DNA of 64,000 nucleotides from contig NZ_KB907455.1 of NCBI RefSeq assembly GCF_000382045.1, positions 337,076 to 401,075 on the forward strand, written 5' to 3'. How positions within the stretch are numbered: the first letter of the stretch is position 1; each line of letters opens with the position of its first letter. This document shows positions 32,782 through 41,409 of this stretch, piece by piece. Below the pieces are notes generated by a model. It searched no databases. It was given only the letters and a program-made list of their open reading frames with translations, and was not told the origin of the DNA. The translations under genes were made by a program, and so were the position numbers. This DNA is from Variovorax atrisoli 110B. Its GTDB lineage: Bacteria > Pseudomonadota > Gammaproteobacteria > Burkholderiales > Burkholderiaceae_C.

Positions 32782-35160
32782 ATGGCAGACAAGGAGTTCC
32801 GAATCGAGAGCGACTCGCCCGTCACGGACGAGCTCATGTTCTGGCGCATCGTGGGTCACGAGGCGTTGGCGCGCGCGTCGATCTACGAGCTCACTGTGCT
32901 GTCGGAGAACAAGGCCATCGATGCGAAGGACATCCTCGGCCGGGCCTTCGACGTCGTCATCGGCTTCGAGGATGCCGACGGCGGCACGCACGAGCGCCAC
33001 TGCCAGGGCCATGCGGTGCGCTTCGTGCGCGCGGGCCATGCCGGGCGCTACTTCGAATACCGCTTCACGCTGCGCTCGTGGTTCTGGCTGCTCACCAAGC
33101 GCAGCAATTCACGCATCCACCAGGAGAAGAAGGTGCTCGAGGTGCTCGACGCGGTGTTCGAGGACAGTCCCATCAAGCGCTTCAAGAAGACCCGCACCGA
33201 CAACGTGGTCGGCACGCACAAGCCGCGCCGCTACTGCGTGCAGCACCAGGAGAGCGACTATCAGTTTCTATCGCGCCTGTTGGAAGACGAAGGTATCTAT
33301 TACTGGTTCGATGCGCACGACGCGCCGGGCACCATGCACATGTCGGATGCCAGCGACATGGCGCACGACAAGCTGCCCGCGGCGGACACCCTGCGCTACG
33401 TGCCGAGCGACTCGGCCGAGGCGCGCTTCAACGAGATATCGCGCTGGGTCAGCGAGCGGCAGTTCGACACCGGCAAATACGCCTCCACCGACAGCGACTT
33501 CAAGGCGATCAAGAAGAAGCTCGAGGCGGCCGGCGGCACGCCCGACAAGCACGAGCTGGCCGAGTTCGAGGCCTTCGAATTCGCGGGGGGCTACTTCAAC
33601 GGCGGCGATGCCGACGACAAGGGCAAGCTGCGCGGCGAGGAGATCGGCGCGCGCCGCCAGCGCCACTGGGCGCTCACACCTTGGCCCGACGTGGCCGCGG
33701 GCCGCAGCTTCAAGTTCGAGAACGACCCTGACGGCACGCGCGACAGCGACTACGTGATCGCCGCCTGCACCTTCGTCGCGAGCCACCCGGGCTATGAAGG
33801 CGCGGACATCGAGGAGCCGCGCGTGCCACCCACGCGGCTGCTGCGCGAGGCGCTCGCCGACGATGCCGTGCTGGCCGGCACCCTGCCGGCGTTCGAGGCG
33901 ATCGCCGCGCGCATGCCGTCGCTCGACGCCGGCCGTCCGGGCGCCAGCGCCTTCCTGCTCACGGTGTTCCCGGTCGACATGCCTTTCCATCCGCCGCGCC
34001 TCACGCCGCGCGTGGTGATGCCGGGGCCGCAGTCGGCCATCGTCGTGGGCCCGTCGGGCGAAGAGATCCACGCCGACGACTTCGGCCGCGTGAAGGTGCA
34101 CTTCCACTGGGACCGCTACGACAAGAGCAACGAGAAGTCGACCTGCTGGGTGCGCGTGTCGCAGCCCTGGGCGGGCAAGGGCTGGGGCGGGTACTTCTGC
34201 CCGCGCATCGGCCAGGAGGTGATCGTCGACTTCCTGAACGGCGACCCCGACCGGCCGCTGATCGTGGGCCGCGTCTACAACGACGACCAGCCCATTCCGT
34301 TCGGCACCCACACGCAGAGCGGCTTCCGCACGCGCTCGACGCCCAAGGGCAGCGCAGCCAACTGCAACGAACTGCGCTTCGAGGACAAGAAGGGCTCGGA
34401 GCAGGTGTACCTGCACGCCGAGAAGAACCAGGACATCGAGGTCGAGAACGACGAGACCCACTGGGTGGGCCACGACCGCACCAAGACCATCGACCACGAC
34501 GAGACCACGCATGTGAAGCACGACCGCACCGAGACGGTCGACAACAACGAAACCATCACGGTGCACGGCCAGCGCACGGAGACGGTGGACAAGAACGAGA
34601 CCATCACGATCCACCAGAACCGCACGGAGACGGTGGACCAGAACGAGACCATCTCCATCGGGCAGAACCGCACGATCACCGTCGGCGCGAGCGAGACGGC
34701 CACCGTGGCGCTGCAGCGTACGCACACGGTGGGAATCAACGAGACCATCACCGTGGGGGCGGCGCAGGAGATCACGGTGGGGGCGATGCAGGCGGTGACG
34801 GTGGGGGCGAGCCAGACGATCAGCGTTGGGGCGAATCAGTCGAGCAGCATCGGGGCCAATCGGTCGGTGGATGTTGGGGCGAACCTGTCGACCAACGTGG
34901 GCGCAGATGAATCACGCAGCGTGAGCTCGGGCCGGACCACCAGCGTGAGCAAGGACGACTCGCTTTCCGTGGGCAAGAACCTCGTGATCGATGCGGGCGA
35001 TTCCATTTCCATCACCACCGGCAGCGCGAGCATCACGATGAAGAAGGACGGGACCATCGTGATCAAGGGGAAAGACATCACGATCGATGCTTCCGGAAAG
35101 ATCAACCAGAAGGCCGGCGGGAACATTCTCATGAAGGGTTCGAAGATCCTTCAGAACTAG
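32782..35160 (+). CDS. tssI: T6SS spike protein VgrG (second copy) with long NET-repeat beta-helix
   Basis: 792 residues. The base (1-about 545) is almost identical to the first VgrG, including RIESDSP, ESDYQFLSRLLEDEGIYYWF and the OB-fold CWVRVSQPWAGKGWGGYF. The spike part (about 560-770) is a run of degenerate ten-residue repeats (HDRTETVDNNETITVHGQRT, NRTETVDQNETISIGQNRTI) grading into VGANxS repeats, ending in the DUF2345-like AGDSISITTGSASITMKKDG. No catalytic extension. It heads the cluster DUF6484, DUF2169, ketosynthase-like, DUF4150-nuclease and immunity, so it most likely delivers that nuclease. Confidence 0.96.
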   Translation: MADKEFRIESDSPVTDELMFWRIVGHEALARASIYELTVLSENKAIDAKDILGRAFDVVIGFEDADGGTHERHCQGHAVRFVRAGHAGRYFEYRFTLRSWFWLLTKRSNSRIHQEKKVLEVLDAVFEDSPIKRFKKTRTDNVVGTHKPRRYCVQHQESDYQFLSRLLEDEGIYYWFDAHDAPGTMHMSDASDMAHDKLPAADTLRYVPSDSAEARFNEISRWVSERQFDTGKYASTDSDFKAIKKKLEAAGGTPDKHELAEFEAFEFAGGYFNGGDADDKGKLRGEEIGARRQRHWALTPWPDVAAGRSFKFENDPDGTRDSDYVIAACTFVASHPGYEGADIEEPRVPPTRLLREALADDAVLAGTLPAFEAIAARMPSLDAGRPGASAFLLTVFPVDMPFHPPRLTPRVVMPGPQSAIVVGPSGEEIHADDFGRVKVHFHWDRYDKSNEKSTCWVRVSQPWAGKGWGGYFCPRIGQEVIVDFLNGDPDRPLIVGRVYNDDQPIPFGTHTQSGFRTRSTPKGSAANCNELRFEDKKGSEQVYLHAEKNQDIEVENDETHWVGHDRTKTIDHDETTHVKHDRTETVDNNETITVHGQRTETVDKNETITIHQNRTETVDQNETISIGQNRTITVGASETATVALQRTHTVGINETITVGAAQEITVGAMQAVTVGASQTISVGANQSSSIGANRSVDVGANLSTNVGADESRSVSSGRTTSVSKDDSLSVGKNLVIDAGDSISITTGSASITMKKDGTIVIKGKDITIDASGKINQKAGGNILMKGSKILQN

Positions 35161-35190
35161 GCGCGGGCGAAGAAATTCAAGGAGAGAACC

Positions 35191-35685
35191 ATGAGCGGCA
35201 GGGATTCGATCGAGCAAGAACTCAGGACGGAACTGGATGAGCCGACGGCCATCGCGCTCTGGAATTCCGTGACGACCGCGGAGCTGGTCGCCATCGCAGA
35301 CGAAGGGCAGACGCCGCTCGTCATGCTCGGGGGGCGTCCCGGCACGACCGCGGTGCGTGCGCGCAGCGTGGTGGACCTGCACGGCGCCCATATCGGCCGA
35401 CAGGTGGTGCTGATGTTCGAGAACGCCGATCCGGCGCGCCCGATCGTGATCGGCGTGCTGCGTGGCGCGCAGGGGTGGCCGCTGCCGAATGCGCCAGCAC
35501 AGGTGGAAGTCGATGCGGATGGCGAACGCATGCTGGTGAGCGCGAAGGACGAGCTGGTGCTGCGCTGCGGCAAGGCCAGCATCACGCTCACGAGGGCCGG
35601 CAAGGTGCTGATCCAAGGCAGCTATGTGTCGAGCCGCTCGACGGGCGTGAACCGGATCAAGGGTGGTTCGGTGCAGCTGAACTGA
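35191..35685 (+). CDS. DUF6484-type protein of the VgrG-effector cluster
   Basis: 164 residues with strand-rich sequence: VVDLHGAHIGRQVVLMFENA, RPIVIGVLRG and VEVDADGERMLVSAKDELVL, ending with beta-helix-like GSYVSSRSTGVNRIKGGSVQ. This matches the DUF6484 proteins I know from VgrG-associated clusters, at the position corresponding to PA0096 of P. aeruginosa (from memory). The C-terminal half echoes the DUF2345 end of VgrG. Probably an accessory spike-loading factor. Confidence 0.7.
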   Translation: MSGRDSIEQELRTELDEPTAIALWNSVTTAELVAIADEGQTPLVMLGGRPGTTAVRARSVVDLHGAHIGRQVVLMFENADPARPIVIGVLRGAQGWPLPNAPAQVEVDADGERMLVSAKDELVLRCGKASITLTRAGKVLIQGSYVSSRSTGVNRIKGGSVQLN

Positions 35686-35700
35686 GCAGGAAGAGGGTAC

Positions 35701-36828
35701 GTGGAACTCCTCAATGCCACCCGCATGGTCGCGGGGTTCAACCTGGGCGTCGAGCCGAGCGGAAGGGAACTGCTCGTGGTGGTCGCCAAAGGCACCTTCC
35801 GCATTCCGCCGCCCGACGCGCCGGACGGCATCGTGCTGCACGAGGCGCAGCTGCCGCTGGTAATGGCCGATACCTTCACCGGCGCACCCGGTCTGTCGGC
35901 GCCGGTCTACGAAGTGGACTTCGCGCCGCGCAAGCCGCGCTGCGACATTCTTTTGCTGGGCAGCGCGTACGCGCCGGGAGGCCGGCCCACGTCGCGCGTC
36001 GAGGTGGGATTGCGGGTCGGCAACTGGAGCAAGACCTTCGCGGTGGTCGGGCCGCGCCAGTGGGAATGCGGAATGGCTGGCGTCGGCTCGACACCGCCTG
36101 GCGTGTTCGTGCGGCAGCCGATCTCGTACGACGTGGCCTTCGGCGGCGTCGACCTCCTGCATGAGGACCCGGCCCAGCACGCCGCCTTCATGGCCAACCC
36201 GGTCGGCCGCGGCTTCCATAGGCATATGCGGGTGGAATGGGTCGAGGGCCGGCCGCTGCCGGCCACGGAGGAAATCGATCACGCCGTACGCGCGCCTGAC
36301 GGCAACTACCGGCCCATGGCCCTCGGACCCGTGGGGCGCGGATGGGATCCGCGCCATCGCTTTGCCGGCACCTACGATGACGCGTGGCGCCAGAAGCACT
36401 TCCCCTTCCTGCCACCCGATTTCGACGAGCAGTATTTCCAGGCGGCACCGCTTGACCAGCAGGTGCCACTCGACCACTTCCGCAACGGACCGGTCGAGGT
36501 GCTGATGGCCAACCTCACACCCGATGGACTGACGCGCCTCACCATTCCTCACCTGGTGGCGCCGGTGCACGTGTTCACCCGCGATGGCGAGCGCGAGGAC
36601 CACATGGCCACGCTAGACACAGTGGTCATCGAACCCGACGAGGGACGCTTCAGCCTTACGTGGCGCATGACGCGGCCGTTGAAAAAGGACATCTTCGAGG
36701 TCGCGCAAGTCATGGTCGGCAAGAAAGGGCGCGAATGGTGGCAGCAGCGCGATGCCGTGCCCTTCCCCATTCCCGTGATCATGGTGCCGATGGTGCCGGA
36801 CGACGAAGAACTGGACGAGGTCGCATGA
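35701..36828 (+). CDS. DUF2169 adaptor protein
   Basis: 375 residues, single DUF2169 domain: VVVAKGTFRIPPPDAP, YEVDFAPRKPRCDILLLGSAY, YDVAFGGVDLLHEDP, then PNRYRPMALGPVG-like YRPMALGPVGRGWDPRH and RFAGTYDDAWRQKHFPFLPPDF. DUF2169 proteins such as Agrobacterium Atu3641 are known to be required for stability or loading of a DUF4150-type effector; this one is likely the adaptor for the nuclease at 37879-39027. The GTG start at 35701 has GAAGAGGG upstream. ATGA overlap with the next gene. Confidence 0.9.
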   Translation: MELLNATRMVAGFNLGVEPSGRELLVVVAKGTFRIPPPDAPDGIVLHEAQLPLVMADTFTGAPGLSAPVYEVDFAPRKPRCDILLLGSAYAPGGRPTSRVEVGLRVGNWSKTFAVVGPRQWECGMAGVGSTPPGVFVRQPISYDVAFGGVDLLHEDPAQHAAFMANPVGRGFHRHMRVEWVEGRPLPATEEIDHAVRAPDGNYRPMALGPVGRGWDPRHRFAGTYDDAWRQKHFPFLPPDFDEQYFQAAPLDQQVPLDHFRNGPVEVLMANLTPDGLTRLTIPHLVAPVHVFTRDGEREDHMATLDTVVIEPDEGRFSLTWRMTRPLKKDIFEVAQVMVGKKGREWWQQRDAVPFPIPVIMVPMVPDDEELDEVA

Positions 36829-37868
36829 GCATGCCGACGTCAGCCATTTGCATCCGGCGCACGGGTCTCGTCACCAGCGTGGGGTTGAACGCGGCCGCAT
36901 CCTGCGCGGCGGTCCGCGCCAAGGTCACCAACCCGAGCGAGACGCGCTTCATCGATTCGGAGGGCGAGCGGATCATGGCGCACGCCGTGCCGCTGGAGAA
37001 GCCATGGCGCGGACGAGCCAAGCTGGTCCGCATGGCCGCGCTGGCGTTGCAGGAGTGCCTGGCCGGCGTGGCGCGCGAGCGATGGGACGAAATCCCCCTG
37101 CTGCTTTGCGTGGCCGAGCACGAGAGGCCGGGGCGCTTGCAGGGGCTCGACGATCTGCTTTTCGAAGAACTGCAGGATCTGCTCGGGGCCCGCTTCTCGG
37201 CGGATTCGCTCGTGGTCGCGCACGGCCGCGTGAGCGTGGTGGTGGCGCTTGCGCAGGCGCAGCGATTGATCGGCGGCGGCGTGCCGCTGGTGCTCGTGGC
37301 CGCCGTCGACAGCCTGCTCGAGTGGCCGACGCTGGGGGCATACGAACGCGGCAATCGCGTGTTGACGGCCGGGAACTCGAACGGCTTCATTCCCGGCGAG
37401 GGTGCGGGGGCGTTGCTCGTGGGTGTCCCCGGCGGCCCGGGCGTCGAGGGGTGCCTGGTGTGCGCGGGCATTGGCTTCGGCATCGAGAAAGCGCACATCG
37501 ACACCGAGGAGCCGTTGCGCGGCGACGGCCTGAGCGCAGCCATCGAGGCGGGGTTGGCGCAGGCCGGCTGCGGCATGCACGACATCGATTACCGCGTCAC
37601 CGACCTGTCGGGCGAGCAGTATTACTTCAAGGAGGCAACGCTCGCGCTTGCGCGTACGTTGCGCCAGCGCAAGGAGAGCTTCGACATCTGGCATCCAGCC
37701 GAATGCATCGGCGAGGCGGGAGCCGTGGCCGGAGTCGCCGCGCTGGCCGTGGCGGATGCCGCCGGCCGCCGCGGGTATGCGCCGGGGCCGGCCGTGCTGG
37801 TGCACATGGCGAACGATGCGGGGCAGCGGGCCTGTGCCGTGATGCGCTTCGAAGAGGCCGTGGCGTGA
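36825..37868 (+). CDS. Thiolase-fold ketosynthase-like protein without catalytic cysteine
   Basis: 347 residues with the overall layout of beta-ketoacyl-ACP synthases: GLVTSVGLNAAASCAAVRA at the start, GNSNGFIPGEGAGALLV at 183-199 (matches the KAS GF.PGEGAG strand) and CIGEAGAVAGVAAL near the end. The nucleophile elbow, normally a D-x-A-C-S-type turn, reads AHGRVSVVVA at 132-141 with no cysteine, and the usual HGTST/His motif is replaced by TDLSGEQYY. It is therefore probably a non-enzymatic structural or chaperone version. Its place between DUF2169 and the effector matches PA0098 in the P. aeruginosa vgrG1b cluster (from memory). Confidence 0.8.
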   Translation: MSMPTSAICIRRTGLVTSVGLNAAASCAAVRAKVTNPSETRFIDSEGERIMAHAVPLEKPWRGRAKLVRMAALALQECLAGVARERWDEIPLLLCVAEHERPGRLQGLDDLLFEELQDLLGARFSADSLVVAHGRVSVVVALAQAQRLIGGGVPLVLVAAVDSLLEWPTLGAYERGNRVLTAGNSNGFIPGEGAGALLVGVPGGPGVEGCLVCAGIGFGIEKAHIDTEEPLRGDGLSAAIEAGLAQAGCGMHDIDYRVTDLSGEQYYFKEATLALARTLRQRKESFDIWHPAECIGEAGAVAGVAALAVADAAGRRGYAPGPAVLVHMANDAGQRACAVMRFEEAVA

Positions 37869-37878
37869 GGAGCGCACG

Positions 37879-39027
37879 ATGAGCAACAAGGTCTTCGCCA
37901 ACGCCTTGGAGATCTCGTGCAAAGCAGCGAGCGGAAAGACCATGTGCGCCTTTCCGGACGTTTGCTTCACTCCGCCGCAGACGCCGGCCACGCCGCCGGG
38001 CGTGCCGCTTCCGTATCCGAACACGGGCTTCTCGTCGGATACGACCGACGGCTCGACCAGCGTCGAGATCTCGGGCCAGCAGGTGATGCTCAAGAACAAG
38101 AGCTACTTCAAGCGAAGCAGCGGCGACGAAGCCGGCTGTGCTCCCAAGAAGGGCCTGGTCACGAGCACCAACATGGGAAAGATCTATTTCTCGCGCTGGT
38201 CGATGGACGTGCTGGTGGAGGGCGAGAACGTGGTGCGCCACCTCGACATCACCACGCACAACCACAGCTCATATCCGGGCAACGAGTCGATTCCCTGGCC
38301 GCACCTGGAAACGATGGCGCCCGGCGCGGCCAAGGCGGCATGCGACAAGGAGGTCAAGCGCGAGAAGGCTGCCTGCAAGGATTTCAAGAAGCAGGGCACG
38401 AAGAACGTGTGCGCCGCCGCCGGCATGAACATCGGCATCAAGAAGCAGCGGGGGCGCGGGGCGGACTGGAACAAGATGTCGCTCGACGCCATCAAGGGCA
38501 AGGAGGCTGCCGACAAGTGCTTGCGCGCGCGCAAGTGCAGGCTCGTACCCTACAACGCGCAGAAGGACGGCGTGAAGGGATGCTGCCCGAGCCAGACACC
38601 CGATCACGTCATACCCAAGAGCTCCTTTTACACAGCGGCAGTCTCCAAGGGCAAGAAGCTGCCCGGCTGGAAGAACTACAAGATGAGCGCTGCGCCCTGC
38701 ATGTGTGCGGAGGGGCCGAGCAACACCGAGGGCAGCCATGGGCTGCGCCATGCGGCGCACAAGTTCATGGGCAAGAAGGTGGGGGCTGGGACGACACAGT
38801 CCTTCGCCAAGGAGATGAACCTCTGCGTGAAGAGCGCGCAGAAGGTGTTCAAGTCGTCCAACTGCAGCAACAAGTGCCTGAAGGCACAACTCACCGAGGG
38901 GCATAAGGACATGTGCTCTAAGGACCTGAAGGACGCCGAGGTGAAGCATTCGCCTTCGGGGTCCGACGTCGCGAGCGAGGCGGCTCTGGATCCGCTCAAG
39001 GCGCTGGGAAATAAGAGATCCCGCTGA
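37879..39027 (+). CDS. T6SS effector: DUF4150 PAAR-like domain fused to Tox-GHH2-type HNH/Endo VII nuclease
   Basis: 382 residues. An N-terminal DUF4150 tip domain (about 1-130, MCAFPDVCFTPPQTPATPPG, VPLPYPNTG) is followed by a Lys/Cys-rich linker and a C-terminal nuclease-like domain: RLVPYNAQKDGVKGCCPSQT, PDHVIPKSSF at 241-250, LPGWKNYKMSAAPCMCAEGP and GSHGLRHAAHKF at 285-296. This spacing fits the Tox-GHH2 toxins (DNase effector Tse7 type), but the eponymous GHH reads PDH, closer to the classic HNH signature DHxxP. Conserved cysteines (235, 236, 274, 276) suggest metal binding. Likely degrades DNA in rival bacteria; the next gene is its probable immunity. Confidence 0.85.
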   Translation: MSNKVFANALEISCKAASGKTMCAFPDVCFTPPQTPATPPGVPLPYPNTGFSSDTTDGSTSVEISGQQVMLKNKSYFKRSSGDEAGCAPKKGLVTSTNMGKIYFSRWSMDVLVEGENVVRHLDITTHNHSSYPGNESIPWPHLETMAPGAAKAACDKEVKREKAACKDFKKQGTKNVCAAAGMNIGIKKQRGRGADWNKMSLDAIKGKEAADKCLRARKCRLVPYNAQKDGVKGCCPSQTPDHVIPKSSFYTAAVSKGKKLPGWKNYKMSAAPCMCAEGPSNTEGSHGLRHAAHKFMGKKVGAGTTQSFAKEMNLCVKSAQKVFKSSNCSNKCLKAQLTEGHKDMCSKDLKDAEVKHSPSGSDVASEAALDPLKALGNKRSR

Positions 39028-39041
39028 AAAGGAGAGCGTAC

Positions 39042-39929
39042 ATGGCACAACGGCTGGGACTGTCGAAGGACAACCTAATATCGCGAGGCGCAGCGCGCTT
39101 CAAGGACCTTGTCTATCTTGCGCTCCAGGATAAGAAGCTCCAGAAGAGAGGCGTCTCCCATACGCGTCTGGGCAGCGTGGACGAAGGGGAGATCGCCAAT
39201 GTCAAGGATCTCGCATGGCGTGCGGCCGGCATCTGCGTTGTTCGCAAACCCGCTGAGAAACTCGTCGTCGTCTCCGGCGACGGCCAGGTATTTACCTACG
39301 TAGGTGGGCAAGAGGGCAGCGAAAAAATCAGGGATGCCTTCGACTTGCGCGCCTGTGCCGCCATCGACGGACACGCCTATGCCTGCGGCATGAACCGCGA
39401 GGTGTTCAGGCGCGCAGGAGAAGGAAAGTGGACCGCCATGCACGCGCCGGCCGCGGAAGGTGACGACGAGGTCGCCGGTTTCGAGGCTATCGACGGCTTC
39501 GGCGCGGACGACATCTATGCCGTGGGCTGGGAAGGCGAGCTATGGCATTGGCAAGGCAGTGCCTGGGCCCAGGGGCCGAGTCCGGTCAACGTGGTGCTCA
39601 GCGGCGTGTGCTGCGCCGGCGACGGGAATGTCTACGCCTGCGGCCAGGCAGGCACGCTGCTGCGAGGCCGCGGGCAGGACTGGGAGGTGCTCGAGACAGA
39701 GGGGCTCATGGACGACTTCTGGGACCTGCGCTGGTTCATGGGCCGCCTGTACGTGGCGAGCATGAGCGCGCTGTACGAACTGCAGGGCGATGCTCTCGTG
39801 CCGGTCGACTTCGGCCGCGATGCTCCCGACAGCTGCTACAAGCTCACCGATGCGGAGGGTGTGCTGTGGTCGGTCGGGCAGCAGAACATCTGCTCGTTCG
39901 ATGGTGGCGCCTGGCGCCGCTGGGAGTGA
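39042..39929 (+). CDS. Predicted immunity protein, beta-propeller-like
   Basis: 295 residues immediately behind the nuclease effector (14 bp), no signal peptide and no membrane segment, so cytoplasmic, as expected for immunity to a DNase. The sequence contains repeated short blade-like units (RACAAIDGHAYACGMNREVF, FGADDIYAVGWEGELWHWQG, GDGNVYACGQAGTLLRGRGQ, AEGVLWSVGQQNICSFDGGA), which suggests a beta-propeller. It corresponds in position to Tsi7 (PA0100). The immunity role is inferred from position only. Confidence 0.65.
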   Translation: MAQRLGLSKDNLISRGAARFKDLVYLALQDKKLQKRGVSHTRLGSVDEGEIANVKDLAWRAAGICVVRKPAEKLVVVSGDGQVFTYVGGQEGSEKIRDAFDLRACAAIDGHAYACGMNREVFRRAGEGKWTAMHAPAAEGDDEVAGFEAIDGFGADDIYAVGWEGELWHWQGSAWAQGPSPVNVVLSGVCCAGDGNVYACGQAGTLLRGRGQDWEVLETEGLMDDFWDLRWFMGRLYVASMSALYELQGDALVPVDFGRDAPDSCYKLTDAEGVLWSVGQQNICSFDGGAWRRWE

Positions 39930-39939
39930 GGACGAGGCC

Positions 39940-41235
39940 GTGAGCATCGCCGCATCGAACAACACGGAAGGCATGGCCCTGAACAGGCCCGTGCCGGCCG
40001 TCGTCGCGCAGCATGCGGAGGAAAGTGCAGTGCTCTTCCATGTGCGGACGCGGACGGTCGATGCGCCTCATGTGAGGCTGCATCATCTGCGCCGCCTGGA
40101 CGACCGACTGGCCGCGCATCTGGATGGTCTTGCCGTGGCAGGCGCGTATGGCGCACATCTGTGCGCGACGGCGCTGGCCACGCCTGGCCCGGGTGAACTC
40201 TTCGCAACCACCGCGCTGGCGCTCGACACGCACGACAGCCCTTGCCTCGACAAGGTGCTGGCGCTCGCGCATGCCTTGCCGGAATGCCGCCCCGGCGTGC
40301 TGGCTGCCTTCGCATGGGCTTCGGCGCCGTCGTTGCGCGGCATCACCGGCGGGCTGCTGGCTTCTCCTTCGGCATTCCATCGCATGGTCGGTATCCTGGC
40401 CTGCGGTGCGCATCGCGTAGATCCGGGCGCGCCGCTGGTGGCGGCACTGGACGACCCGGACAGCTTGTTGCGTGAGCAGGCGCTTCGCATCGCCGGGGAG
40501 GGCGGCAGGCTGGATCTGCAGGGCGCCTGCGTGCGCGCCTTGGCCGATGAGGACGCCGCTTGCCGTTTCCAGGCTGCGCGTTCGGCGGTGTTGCTCGGCG
40601 ACCGGCATGCAGCGATACGCGTGTTGCACGAGGAGACGGGTGCAGGCAGGCCGCACCGGGCGCACGCCATGGGGCTGCTGCTCAAGCTCGCCTCGCCCGA
40701 GCAGGCGGTGCCGATCCTGAAGTCGCTGTTCGAGTCACAGGCCGATGCGCGAGAACTGATCCGCAGCCTTGGCACGAGCGGCGATCCGCGCTGGGTGCCT
40801 TGGCTGATCGACAGGATGGAGGATGCTTCCCTGTCGCGCCTGGCCGGCGAAGCCTTCACGCTGATCACCGGCCTCGATCTCGCGGAGCACGATCTGGAGC
40901 GCAGGACGCCCGAAGGCATCGAGACCGGTCCGGCGGACGATCCGGCGGACGACGAGGTTGCCATGGACGAAGACGACGGCCTGCCCTGGCCCGACGCGGG
41001 AAAGGTCGCCGATGCATGGGCCGCCCGGGCGCCGGAATTTCCGGAGGGCGTCCGCCACTTCATGGGAGCGCCACCGTCGTGGGACCATGCCATCCAGGTG
41101 CGCGCCCGGGGTTGCCAGCGGCAACGCCGGGCGGCCTCGGAATACCTGTGCCTGCTGCGGCCCGGCACGCCGCTGTTTCCGACTGGAGCTCCTGCGTGGC
41201 GCCAGCAGCGCTGGCTTGCCGAACCCGAGGTCTGA
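39940..41235 (+). CDS. TIGR02270-family HEAT-repeat protein
   Basis: 431 residues from the GTG at 39940, rich in helical HEAT-like repeats (ALDDPDSLLREQALRIAGEG, ALADEDAACRFQAARSAVLL, RPHRAHAMGLLLKLASPEQA) and an acidic patch (DDPADDEVAMDEDDGLPWPD). The C-terminus ASEYLCLLRPGTPLFPTGAPAWRQQR fits the TIGR02270 family, which occurs next to VgrG/effector clusters (PA0101 position, from memory). Function unknown; a cargo-handling scaffold is plausible. Confidence 0.78.
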   Translation: MSIAASNNTEGMALNRPVPAVVAQHAEESAVLFHVRTRTVDAPHVRLHHLRRLDDRLAAHLDGLAVAGAYGAHLCATALATPGPGELFATTALALDTHDSPCLDKVLALAHALPECRPGVLAAFAWASAPSLRGITGGLLASPSAFHRMVGILACGAHRVDPGAPLVAALDDPDSLLREQALRIAGEGGRLDLQGACVRALADEDAACRFQAARSAVLLGDRHAAIRVLHEETGAGRPHRAHAMGLLLKLASPEQAVPILKSLFESQADARELIRSLGTSGDPRWVPWLIDRMEDASLSRLAGEAFTLITGLDLAEHDLERRTPEGIETGPADDPADDEVAMDEDDGLPWPDAGKVADAWAARAPEFPEGVRHFMGAPPSWDHAIQVRARGCQRQRRAASEYLCLLRPGTPLFPTGAPAWRQQRWLAEPEV

Positions 41236-41241
41236 GCGTTC

Positions 41242-41409
41242 ATGCGTGTCCCGTACATCCTCGCGCTCCTGGCCTTAGTGTTCGCTGCCGCGGCGGCCCT
41301 TCGCTGGATACGCAACCCCAGACGCCCCGGCCCCGCCACCCGCACCTGGCTCCTCATCGCCGCCATCTTCACCGCCGTCGCAGCCTGGCTGCAATGGCAT
41401 ACCTCTTAA
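41242..41409 (+). CDS. Small two-helix membrane protein (55 aa)
   Basis: A short frame begins six bases after the TIGR02270 stop: MRVPYILALLALVFAAAAAL, a basic turn (RWIRNPRRPGPATRT), then WLLIAAIFTAVAAWLQWHTS. Two transmembrane helices with a positively charged loop give a clear alpha-hairpin topology. Spacing to the upstream gene and the lack of anything else in this 263-bp gap favour a real gene. GAGG lies about 11 bases upstream of the ATG. Function unknown. Its stop lies inside the TTAAGGCG motif shared with the tssK upstream region. Confidence 0.6.
   Translation: MRVPYILALLALVFAAAAALRWIRNPRRPGPATRTWLLIAAIFTAVAAWLQWHTS

Noticed and set aside
34440..35000. Repeated 30-bp units in the second vgrG as a CRISPR-like array
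   Set aside because: They are in-frame codons of degenerate ten-residue beta-helix repeats, with no constant repeat plus variable spacer pattern.
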